Positions 46,501-56,559 of a DNA stretch of 64,000 nucleotides are shown here, one piece after another. How positions within the stretch are numbered: the first letter of the stretch is position 1; the number at the start of each line of letters is the position of its first letter. The position numbers and the translations under genes are program-made. Under the pieces are notes generated by a model, which saw only the letters and a list, made by a program, of their open reading frames with translations, searched no databases and was not told the DNA's origin. This stretch comes from Macrothele yani. Lineage: Eukaryota; Arthropoda; Arachnida; Araneae; Macrothelidae. Location: assembly GCA_039090855.1 (NCBI GenBank), contig CM077024.1, positions 68,760,594-68,824,593 of the forward strand. The letters run 5' to 3'.

Positions 46501-47943
46501 AAAAGGGAAAGAAAGAAAGGAAATGTTGTCCGATTTCTTAATTAATAGGTCACTGGTAGTTATATTCCCAGCTTTTTGCTGTGAAATTTCTCTGAGATTT
46601 TGACTTCAGTACTTTAATTCTTCAGGGACTATAGATGTCAAAAACTAAAGCATGTGTAATTGGTTTCGGGGAAAATTTTGTGTCAGATGCTTTCACATCC
46701 AATATTAAAAACGAAGTGTCTTTTGATTGAACGACTTTGAAAATTTTATACATCTTGATGTGCTGAATGGCTGTGACAAACTTAAAGAAAAAGAAAGGAA
46801 ACATAAGAGCGAAAGAAATCTCTCAGCAATGGGAGTTTATGAGTATAACACCATCAACTAAGTAATATAAATGTAAAACAGATGCGTAGCACTGAATTTT
46901 TAAACCGCATAACATTTGAAAATTATACATCTGACTTATTTTCTTATTCCTGATTCTGTTTTCTAATTTAAATATTTTATCAAACAGGTAATTCTTTTGC
47001 TGCTGGGCCAAAAATGAATATAATTTAAATCCTAATATAACTAACCTTCAGATCAATAGAATGCCTGTTCACGGAAATAAGTAGATTAGTACATTTTGTG
47101 TTATTTTCTTGATCTTTTTTATTTTTCATGTAATAAAAAAAGCAATTTTGCTATTCTTTCATATAAAAATTAAACTATGCGAATAATCTTCATTCCACGC
47201 AACTCGGTTTTTGAACTGGTAACGGAGCAATTAAAATGTGACCTTCTCGGGCTGCAAATTTTTGTTCCTCTCAAACATGAAACATGGACTAAGCATTTGA
47301 CTTTTTGATTTTGCTCTTGAAGGCTGTAACCCAAAATTAAAACTACTAATACTTTCTTCAGCGGACCACTTAATTATCATCGAGTTAATCAGAAATAATA
47401 AGAGTGTCCAAACAACAATATAACAGGTTGTTTTATTTAATTGTGAGGGAATGGGCACTATAATGTATTGCTAAGGCATAAAATTTTTGAAATGAGTGCT
47501 TCGAAAAAGCAAACCTTTTCCACAAGAATTTTTCGAACTTAAATTAAGTGTTATGCTTTAGAAGGCTTTTAAAGATGTTTATTCAAAATAATAGATAAAC
47601 GTATAAGAGCTTTGCACGATTTCCATGCGGCAAATAGTCTTTACTGTGAAAGGCTGAAGCAGTAGGGATGGCACGGATCATTCCTTACAAATCATTTTAC
47701 TGCAATGGTTTGCAGTATTGTAATAAGTACAGCGTTTTTGCAATGAGACTAAATTTCAGATCCCAAACAACGTTCTGGAGATTGGATGAAAATCATAAGA
47801 TGTACTTATCAAAGTTATCAAAGAATTAAACAATCATATAATTTGACAAGAAAATAAAAGGCACTTAGCAGAGTTATCAAAGAATTTAGTTTTCTTGCCA
47901 ACGATGATATAATTGTTGGAATCTATGTACCATCGTCAAATAT
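46501..47943. other. No recognised feature
   Basis: AT-rich, no supported gene or array. Confidence 0.4.
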
Positions 47944-47944
47944 A

Positions 47945-48219
47945 CACTGCCGGAAGTTGAAAAAATAACATCATTAAAAATTGCAGCTGCATCTATGCTA
48001 TTTATGTCGTAGCAATAACTTGATAAGAATGGAAAGTGATCACACGTGTGAAGCGATTCAATGTTTATTTTACCTTTTAATGCATATTACGGTGTACAGA
48101 AGGTACATTTTATTAAGGTGTTGAACCTTCTCCTGCAGCAATACAAACTTCTATTCTGGCATTCCTTCAGTCTTACAAATGCTGGATAACGCGCTGTGGA
48201 ATAGAATTCCATGCGCTTT
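47945..48219 (-). pseudogene. Tc1-like fragment (one end plus transposase C-terminus)
   Basis: Begins TA-cactgccggaagttgaaaaa, a Tc1-type end. On the minus strand (about 48215-48160) it encodes AWNSIPQRVIQHL then a stop. This matches the WDSVPQTDIQHLYD C-terminal region of the transposase at 61.5-62.5 kb. The other end is missing. Confidence 0.6.
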
Positions 48220-48300
48220 CAACTTGGGCGCCAAGTTGAAAGAAGTCAGCCGATTTATACAGTCAAGTTGTTTTATTGACTGTATAAATCCGGCTGACTT
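48220..48300. repeat. Two adjacent hairpins
   Basis: caacttgggcgccaagttg (48220-48238) is a perfect 19-base palindrome. It is followed by aagtcagccgatttatacag (from 48243) and its near-perfect inverse at 48276-48300, separated by nine bases. Confidence 0.85.
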
Positions 48301-48520
48301 TTTTTTGACTGGTTCCGTTCACTATGAAAGACATTGCTCGCATTTCTTAGGTTAAATTATGCGCAATTTTTCCATGAGGTGCCGTAAATGCATTATATTT
48401 TGCGTAGAATACTTTACTTTTGCGAAGTATTGTTTGAAATATTCGTTTTACGCCGCAAATGATACAAAAGACGTGCTTATTACACTCTAGAATTTGGTGT
48501 CATCTTCCTTGTTTCACTTC
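48301..48520 (+). repeat. Family A end fragment
   Basis: ccatgaggtgccgtaaatgc resembles a decayed monomer motif. The end gatacaaaagacgtgcttat followed by tacactctagaatttggtgtcatc matches the right end of the large family A array at 23.33-23.37 kb. Confidence 0.55.
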
Positions 48521-50620
48521 TGTAATGACGTAATCATTTACGTATGTTAAGTAGTACTGTCAATAAGAATGAAGTAGCGTTTGGTTCATTTTCTTAATCT
48601 GATACCCTAACTTGAAGCTTGACACTACTGTTTACATTTTACAGTCCTCCAGACGTCTTTGTAGGAAATAATCTCACAGTAGATGTAGATAGATATTCTG
48701 TTTCCTGTTATTTAGAGTGTTCATATTCGTTTCTGAATGATATTAAGACTTTCTCTTTAATTTTACCCAGATTGCATTTAATTTTCTCTTCACAGTATAT
48801 TTATCATCACAGCTTCCGTAAAAAAATTCGAGATCAACGTTATGCACTGCAAAGTAGTTTGTTTGTATTGATGAAATTCAGTACTTAATCCAAAGCCTGT
48901 TGGCCATTATTCATAACAAGCTATTCCCTGTTTCATGAGGTTTCTAACTTAATGCATTTCACATAATGATCTCTCTGTCACTGTAAGAAAATTTCTGTTG
49001 CACTTAAAATATCTTCTAGAAAGAAGGTGATACTTAATTTCTACATCATAAGTCTAGGAAATCATGCTGCAAGTGAATGATTACTGAGATTATAATTAAA
49101 AACGATCTGCAGTGCTATATCTTGGAATCCCTTCGCACCACGGTATGAAGATTTAATTAAGAAGGGGCAATGACGAATTAATTAGAAACAAAGGTTTAAC
49201 CATCTAAAAGAGGTATTAGATAAGAAAATCGATTCATCATTTACCGTGTTGTGGATTTTCACTTTGCGCTTGAGGACTAATTAATGGAAGCGCATTTTGT
49301 ACGCGTCCTAAATAAGCCCATGAAGTTAATTAAACTGAATTGTTCAACACTATCACCTGTGTGTGTGTGTGTGTGATAAAGAGAAATACGATCGATGTCG
49401 TAAAACATTTTCTAGGTATCACTTCAGATTCTGAAACTACGGTTTAGCACTACTTTGATTGAGTATCTCCCATTACTTGCAAAATAAGGTTTCTAAACAC
49501 GGCGGGAATACAGAAATGAGGCTCAAAAGAGAAACGTAAAGCAATTGGTCCTTCTAACGGAAGCATTTTAGGAAAACATTTTATATGATATACTTCATAC
49601 TTCCTACCAAAGAATTTGTTTATTGTTTTACACTATTATTGTTTGAAAATGCATTTGAATTAAATTCGAAAAGGAAAAACAGGCATTGAGAATCCTTAAA
49701 AATACAACCCCAATTGCATGTTTTGCAAGCTTACAAGTAATATCACTAAACCATGGCATACGACTTCTCAGCATTTCTGATATTGTTTGTGAAAATTAAA
49801 GTTACATTTTTTACTTGGCATTTTATAGCACATACCACAAACATTGAACACAGTCTCTGATGCAGGAGCTTACCTTTTCTGTGCTCTTTAAGAAGAGTTT
49901 CCTTTTTGTTTAATATGAAACAGTCTGTTGAGTATCTTGTTTCTGCTAGCCCAAGCATTGTAAATTAATGAAATAGGCTCGTGCTAGGAGAAATACTCAC
50001 AGTAAGAAGTTATTTCATGTGATCCTAAAGAATGAGATTTCTACAGGCAGGTCCTACAGTGAGCTCCGAAAAACAGAAAACAAGAACCATTTCAGAGAAA
50101 AAGTTATGTTCATTGTATGAGTATTTGCAACATCAGGCTAAACCCAGCAACGCCAATAATTATCTTGTAAACTGTCAAAATTTTTAAAAACATTCACTGC
50201 TAATTGCTTTATAAAACGGTTACTGCGTTTCTATAAGATAATTCACATTTTTCATAAGACATAGTGATTTTAATTGTTAGCTTTTTATTATATTATTTGT
50301 AAGTTTTTTACAAGACTAAGTGATGTAGTTCTTCTTATAGCGGTATTTATGTTAAGCTTGCAAAAACATTTGCAATTTGGGTTGTACTTTAAATCATTCG
50401 TTCTGCCTGTTTTGGCTTTTGAAATTGGATGCTTTAATTTATTTGCATGAAGTGTATTTTTAGACGAGAACTATGTACAGAAAAAGGAATTGTAGTTATT
50501 TATTGATTATGCAATTCGTTTTTGAGGAAATGGGCACGACTCACCAATCATCGCTGAATGCAAAACCCAAAAATTTTTCTGCTCTCCGAACGATATTTTG
50601 AGCACTTGTGACTGTTTATA
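48521..50620. other. No recognised feature
   Basis: AT-rich. Contains a short (GT)n near 49357-49374 and no supported gene. Confidence 0.4.
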
Positions 50621-52029
50621 CACTGCTGGCCAACCAAAATGCTATACCAAGAAGGACACGAGATAGCAAAGCCAGATTTACTGGACATATAACACCAGAT
50701 ACAAAGATGAAACGACTGAGCTTACACACGCCAGTGCGACTTGCGGAACACGCAGACATCAATAGTTCGTGTGGCCACCATGGCTGGCAATAACGGCGGC
50801 TACACGCCGCGGCGTCGAACGAAAGAGGCTTTGGATGTGGGTTTGGGGTATGTTGGTCCAGGCTGTATCCACAGTTGCCACAGTTCATCAGGCGTAGCCG
50901 CGGCTGGTGCTTGCCGGCCACTCGGTTGCCGATCAGCGACCAGACATGTTCAATGGGAGACATATCGGCAGAACAGGCGGGCCACAGCAGCAGTGACACC
51001 TGATGGGCCGTTAAGAATTGTTGCACGATGCGTGCCACGTGTTGGCGTGCATTGTCATGTTGAAACGTGGCCGCTGGTAGGTTCTGCAGGTAAGGAAGGA
51101 CTACAGGCTCCAAAACGTCGGAGATGTAGCGGTGGCTGTTGAGTTTACCGGCGATGCGTACCAGAGGAGTGCGGTTGTCATATCCAATTGCGCGCCGAAG
51201 CATAACGCCAGACGACGGACCGGTATGGCGATGCATAATGCATGTCTCATACAGTCTCTCGCCGCGGTGCCTCCACACGTGGATCCGACCATCGTAGTGT
51301 TGCAAGCAGAAGCGGCATTCGTCGGAGAAGACAATTCCGTGCCATTCCGTAGGCCAGGTGCGTCGTTCAACGGCCCACTGCCGCCGCACTCGCCGGTGGT
51401 GTAACGTCAATGGTAATCGGAACAATGGGCGCCGTGCGACAAGTCCCCGCTCCTGCAGACAATGTCGAACGGTACGTGCTGACAGAGGTTGTTGCGCAAC
51501 ACACCCTAATTCCTGCGCTAACGTTCGTGATGTAACGGTGCGAGCCGTCAATGCCCGCCGCACAACAAGCCGGTTCTCTCGATCGGTGGAGTGCCGCGGC
51601 TGCGGCAATCGCTCACGTTGGTCCGCCCGTCCCTCCTGCACCCACCGAGTCGATACTCGCCTCACTGTGGATGGATGTCGTCCCACACGGGCGCCGATGC
51701 CTCGGTACGATTAACCGCTGTCGCGATAAGCCACTATTCGTCCTCTGTCGAACTCCGAAACGTACTGGAATGACTGCCGTATTCTGCGACGAGGCATGCG
51801 GAAACTTTCCACGCTCAGGTCTGACAAAACAACACATTTCCACTACTTACACCCCACCTTCTGTGCACCCTTATTATAGTGCTTCTCGGTGGCGTGCCGG
51901 GTGCACATGATTTGCATATGCCCTGCAATGCTAATCGTTTGCATGTCCTCTCGCGGGCCACGCATGCTGCGAATTTCAGGCCAATTGGATGCTTCCTTCT
52001 TGGTGTTGCATTTTGGGTGGGCAGCAGTG
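50621..52029 (-). mobile_element. Tc1-like transposon, 1409 bp (copy 2)
   Basis: Ends cactgctggccaaccaaaat and, in reverse complement, cactgctgcccacccaaaat continue into gcaacaccaagaagg. TA flanks each side. It has exactly the same length as the copy at 41847 but the opposite orientation, about 9 kb away. Confidence 0.92.
50759..51797 (-). pseudogene. Tc1-like transposase, broken (copy 2)
   Basis: ATG at 51797 (MPRRRIRQSFQ). A TAA replaces a Leu codon after YRDSG near 51710. From 51686 a long frame of 356 codons carries the rest: DNA-binding region, IVFSDECRFCL (first Asp), FQHDNARQHVA (second Asp), CSADMSPIEHVWSLIG (third acidic residue). A frame shift near 50905 changes the C-terminal part. 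The normal NY-stop lies at 50759. Relative to copy 1 it has different lesions, so the two copies decayed independently. Confidence 0.88.
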
Positions 52030-52115
52030 TACATATTCTCCCATACAGTCGTCCTCAGGACAGCAATGGCACACATAAAAGAAATCTATCAGTCAAAAAA
52101 GTTGACATAAACTTA

Positions 52116-52350
52116 GGCCGCCCCGGTGGCGCAGTGGTCTAAGCGATGGCCTCTGATCATTCGCCCGAAAGGGGTCCGGGTTCGAATCCCGGTGAGGCAT
52201 GGATGGTGTGTTGTGTGTCATACGGCAGTGGCTCTCTCCCTTCCGTGGAACTAGTGGTCCTAAATTAGGAACGGGCGACTGCTTATAGCCCATTGAGTTG
52301 CTCACGGTGGTTGTTAAACCTCCAATCAAAAAAAAAAAAAAAGAAAAAAA
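52116..52350 (+). mobile_element. tRNA-derived SINE, intact copy
   Basis: Head ggccgccccggtggcgcagt then ggtctaagcgatgg (A box), B box ggttcgaatcc, a body with ccctaaattaggaacgggcg (with tcctaaatt here) and cttatagcccattgagttgc, and an A-rich tail. The flanks aaactta (52109-52115) and aaactta after the tail may be the target duplication, but the tail makes its left edge ambiguous. Confidence 0.9.
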
Positions 52351-52504
52351 ACTTAATTTCAGCAAACTATTTTGATGTACCTGCCAGTTTTATGTGACAC
52401 TGTACAACAGACTACAGGTATCATGAAGTTTTTCCAGAACCCATAGGTGGGAGGACCAACTAGAACCACATAGTGCGTCGCATAAATACTGTATAAAGAC
52501 AAAA

Positions 52505-53040
52505 CAAGTTAGTAAAATAATGCAATGCATTGATTATGATACGCTTTCCAATATACTAGAAATCATTACTCAAGCTATTATTCAAGTTATGAGGAAAATG
52601 GCTGTGGAATAAATGTCGCCCCTGTGCCCTGACCTTTGATTCATTTGGATGATATTCAACAGAACTGGTTCAGTATATCTCCGAAATAACATGATAAAGT
52701 TTTTTCCCAATCGAAGCGATTTTACGTAAGTTATGATATATAAGCGCTATGGGATAGATTCCGCTGCTGTGGCCTAACCTTTCACTAAATTTCGCCCATT
52801 TTCAATAGGAGTCGTCCCCAGGAAGGTCCCTACAACATACCAACATTTCATCCAAATCGAACCTTTTTTACGTTAGTTATGTCGCATAAGAGCAGTGGAA
52901 TGGATCCCGCTCTTATGTCCTGACCTTTGACCCCATTTCGTTCACTTTCAATAGGTTTCCTTTCCAGGTGTTCCCCTACCACATACTAAAATTTCATCGA
53001 AATCGAAAGATTTTTACGCAAGTTATCGTGAGGACGAACA
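52505..53040 (-). repeat. Monomer-array family R copy (3 units)
   Basis: Starts with the same agtaaaataatgcaatgcat + tgattatgatacgctttcca end as the copy at 45.5 kb and has three ~145-bp units. It runs to ttatcgtgaggacgaac without the full hairpin end. Confidence 0.82.
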
Positions 53041-53383
53041 TACGCACCCAGCGCGTGACGTAATGAGGCAAATGGGAATTGCAACCATCTGCTAGCAAGG
53101 TGTGACGTCATAAAACTTTAATAGGATCCACAAACAACGCGTGACGTAATGAGATAGATGGCATGACCGCGCGCCAACATCTAAAGGGGCGACGCCTTTA
53201 CACCACACTACAAACTTGGTAATTCGGGGTGGTTGTTTAACCCACTAAACAAATTTTCTTAAAGTCGAGATCAAGCTAAATCGATTTCTATTACCAGAAA
53301 ACGGCAGGTTAACGACTTTCATCAAAATCCTCAGAACCGTTTTCAAAATAAAATTTACATACATACCAGAATTGCTCCTTTAA
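53041..53383. other. Short spacer with CRE-like sites
   Basis: Contains TGACGTAA at 53056 and 53142 (both in gcgtgacgtaatgag) and TGACGTCA at 53103. No coding signal. TTAA at 53380-53383 is the left flank of the foldback. Confidence 0.6.
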
Positions 53384-54153
53384 GGTGAACGTCAAGTAAT
53401 TTTGCTTCCAGTACTTCGAATGGAAAAATTTCTGTACTCATTTTCTTCCCAATTAATGCGTTCCCAAGGATGAAAATTTGAACATCGATTAACATATCTT
53501 CATTTTATAACTTGGAATACTTAATATTTTCTAAAACATAACCATAATTATGCAATCCAACATTATTTGTCTGCTGACGTCATGAAAATACAGGTCGCGC
53601 CATCTTTTTTCTGGACAATTAATGCGTTCACAAGGATGAAAATTTGAACATCGATTAAAATAGCTTCATTTTATAACTTGCAATACTTAATATTTCCTAA
53701 AACGGAACCATAATTATGCAATCCAACATTTGTTTGTCTACTGACGTCATGAAAATGCAGATCGCGCCATCTTTTTTCTGGAAAATCTATGCATTCACAA
53801 GGATGAAAATTTGAACATCCATTAAAATAGCTTCATTTTATAACTTGGAATACTTAATATTTTCTAAAACATAACCATAATTATGCAATCCAACATTTCT
53901 TTGTCTACTGACGTCATCAAAGTACAAGTCGCGCCATACGTTTTCTGGTTTCAACACCACCAAAGGAAAAGTTATTGATTTTTAATGTAATTATGGTTAT
54001 GTTTTAGAAAATATTAAGTATTCCAAGTTGTAATAAAGTTATTTTAATCGATGTTCAACTTTTCATCCTTGAGAACACATTAATTGTGAAGGAAATGTGT
54101 ACAAAAGTTTTTCCATTGGAAGTATAAGTAAGCAAAAAAACTTGACGTCCACC
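53384..54153. mobile_element. TTAA-flanked foldback element with 167-bp tandem core
   Basis: Inverted arms at 53384-53551 and 53988-54153 start ggtgaacgtcaagt and (reverse complement) ggtggacgtcaagt. They lie between TTAA at 53380-53383 and TTAA at 54154-54157. The core has 167-bp direct repeats, each with TGACGTCA (53575, 53742, 53909) and a tcgcgccatc phrase. A TTAA duplication is typical of piggyBac-type elements, so a nonautonomous piggyBac-like MITE is possible. The GGTG end is not the usual piggyBac terminus. Confidence 0.75.
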
Positions 54154-54157
54154 TTAA

Positions 54158-54660
54158 CAATATGGGATAAAAGCGATGGAATGGATCCCATTCCTATGTC
54201 CTGACCTTTGACCCCATTTCGTCCACGTTTAATAGGGTTCGTCCCCAGGTTGTCCCCTACCACATACTGAAATTGCATCGAAATCGAACCATTTTTACGC
54301 ACGTTATGACGCATAAGGGCAATGGAATGCATCGCGCTCTTATGTCCTAACCTTTGACCCCACTTCACCGATTTTTAATAAGATTTGTCCCCAGGCGGTC
54401 CCCTACCACATACTAAAATTTAATTGAAATCGAACCATATTTACGCAAGTTATGACGCATAAGGGCAATGGAAGGATCCCGCTCCTACGTCGTAACCTTT
54501 GATCCCATTTGCCCCATTTTCAATAGGGTTCGTCCCATGGTAGTCCCCTACCACTTACTAAAATTTCATTAAAATCGAACCATTTTTACGCCAGTTATCG
54601 TGCGGACGGACAAAGCTGGAGCATATACGCTTCTTCAACCTACGGTTGGAAAGCGTAAAC
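54158..54660 (-). repeat. Monomer-array family R copy (3 units, one end)
   Basis: Opens in mid-unit, has three ~145-bp units (cctgacctttgaccccattt, catcgaaatcgaacc), and ends with a cgtgcggacggac tract and the cttcttcaacctacggttgg hairpin end. Confidence 0.82.
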
Positions 54661-54870
54661 AAATTCTCGAATAAAAAAGAAACAACGAGCTGAAATGTAC
54701 ACCTCATATTTATAGCAAAAATAGCATAGGACACGCAGCTGCACAATAGTTTGACCGAAACATAACAATCCCAGCGCCAAGTGCAAGAAAAAAACAGAAA
54801 TACGCTCTCTCAAAAATATAAAGACTTACTAGTTATGAGCACTTCCGGTACGAATAGTGGAGCCGTTATT

Positions 54871-55714
54871 CTACATAACACTGAAAACCCGATTGGGCAT
54901 GTTGTCCTCCAAGTGATGTAAGTGTTCAGGACTGAGTGCGTACCAGCTTCGTTCAATCTGCTCTTTCAATGCCACCACACTTGAGAACTGCCGTCCATTC
55001 GCATACACATCACGAGCTAGGATACCCCAGAGGCTCTCGATAGGGTTCACATCTGGACTGAGTGCTGGCCAATCCATTACCGTCACATGATGTGTGTTAT
55101 ACTAGCTTTTCGTTGATGCAGGCCCATGGATAGAGGCATTGTCTTGCTGGAACATTTAATCAACACCTACTAGAGATTCGGCAAACGGTGGAAGGTGGCG
55201 GCTGAGTATGTCCTGATATGTTTCGGAGTTTTGCCTGCCTTGCAAGAAAGCGATATCCGTTGTCCCATTAAACGCAAAGGCTCCCCAGATCATCACAGAT
55301 CACCCTCCTTTCTGTCTGCTGAAGAACGTGCGTGGCTCGCGTCATAAATCATGCCAATAGCAGTTCCAACAGTCAGGGCCGTCCAGGTTGAACTTTTTCT
55401 CATCGGAGAAAATAGTTGTGATCCAGTCGTCCGCCCAGTGAATGTGGCTGCTTGCCCATAACAATCTAGCTTCCTTGTGGCGCCGCGTGAGGTGTGGCAA
55501 ACGGTGCATTTTACGGAGCACAATGTTGCGACTTTCCTTGATTCGTCAATGAGCTGTGTCTTTTGAGACGGTGACACGTTTCGATAAAGTCTTATAAATG
55601 ACTGCCCTACTCCTCCCCATGGCTTTACAAAGTTTTCGGTACAGGCAATCCATTTGTTCTCAGTCTCCAAATCTTCTGCACCTCCTCACCAGAAAGTTGA
55701 CTGTTGCGTGACAT
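54871..55714 (-). pseudogene. Tc1-like transposase relic (third family)
   Basis: Minus-strand start near ATG 55714 (MSRNSQLSGEE) with an early shift. A 125-codon frame at 55670-55293 covers the middle, including [11 protein letters not shown], a shifted form of the first-Asp region. The C-terminal frame 55086-54871 reads VMDWPALSPDVNPIESLWGI and then LARDVYANGRQFS, which contains the third acidic residue. Terminal repeats were not found. Confidence 0.72.
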
Positions 55715-56237
55715 TTCGGCAAATGAATGTCTGACGGCAGGTCCGCTGTCTTTTGTAGGATGGACCGAATTGTGGTCCATGCGCGTGCGTACAACATGCT
55801 AATTTGTACATCTCATTTTCATGTGGCTACTTTACATAGTTGTCTTTATATTTATGAGACACCTAACATTACACTATTTTACTTTGTGGTGTTCTATTCA
55901 CACAATCCGGTGATCTCGACGGATCGAAACGTTTGTTGTAGGGTTATGTCTAATTAGGTACCACTTCAACTTTCTACCTATATTCGCATTGCGTTCACGG
56001 CGCAAAGTCGACTGTCTCTATATGTATGCGACGCATCTTAGGCTGTGAACTGATCTCCCACACTGATGTGCATTGTATGATTTGAAAGACTCAAAGGAAG
56101 ACGTTGAAGGACTCATGGGCGGGATATTGTGGGACTGCTACACTTGGAAAAGCCTCCAGCAGTGAAACGACCTCAAAATAATTTATGACGCTTAAGAAAG
56201 TGATGCCGGCAGAGCGACTGGAAGATTGGGTGAATGG
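55715..56237. other. No recognised feature
   Basis: No supported gene or repeat. Confidence 0.4.
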
Positions 56238-56425
56238 AATCAGGAGACGCTGATTTCTGACTATTCATCTGAATTGGGCCCGGGTACATGTCCCGGATGA
56301 GGCATGGGTGGTGTTCTTGTCTGATAGTTCTGGATCTTGCCTCTTCCACACAGATCCCATGGCCCCAAATTAGGGACGGGTGGCTGCTCACAGCCGAGCT
56401 TTTCAGGGTGTTTGTTAAATTTAGA
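56238..56425 (+). mobile_element. Degenerate tRNA-derived SINE
   Basis: Keeps tgatttctgactattcatct, a decayed B box (cgggtacatgtcccgg), tgaggcatgggtggtg, ccccaaattagggacgggtg and gctgctcacagcc. The A-box half of the head is poorly preserved. Confidence 0.65.
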
Positions 56426-56475
56426 AACACAGAGGAAGAAATACTAGAGGAATAAATGGAAAGAAAAATAAGGTG

Positions 56476-56478
<3 letters not shown>

Positions 56479-56533
<55 letters not shown>
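56479..56533. repeat. (GT)n microsatellite
   Basis: About 27 uninterrupted GT units. The long histidine/threonine or cysteine/valine strings in frames across it are artefacts of the repeat. Confidence 0.97.
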
Positions 56534-56535
<2 letters not shown>

Positions 56536-56559
56536 GAAAAGAATAAGCATGGATTGGAT

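Noticed and set aside
52116..52200. Functional tRNA gene at the SINE head
   Set aside because: The A and B boxes are good, but the same head plus body plus A tail recurs at several loci with target duplications, so these are SINEs.
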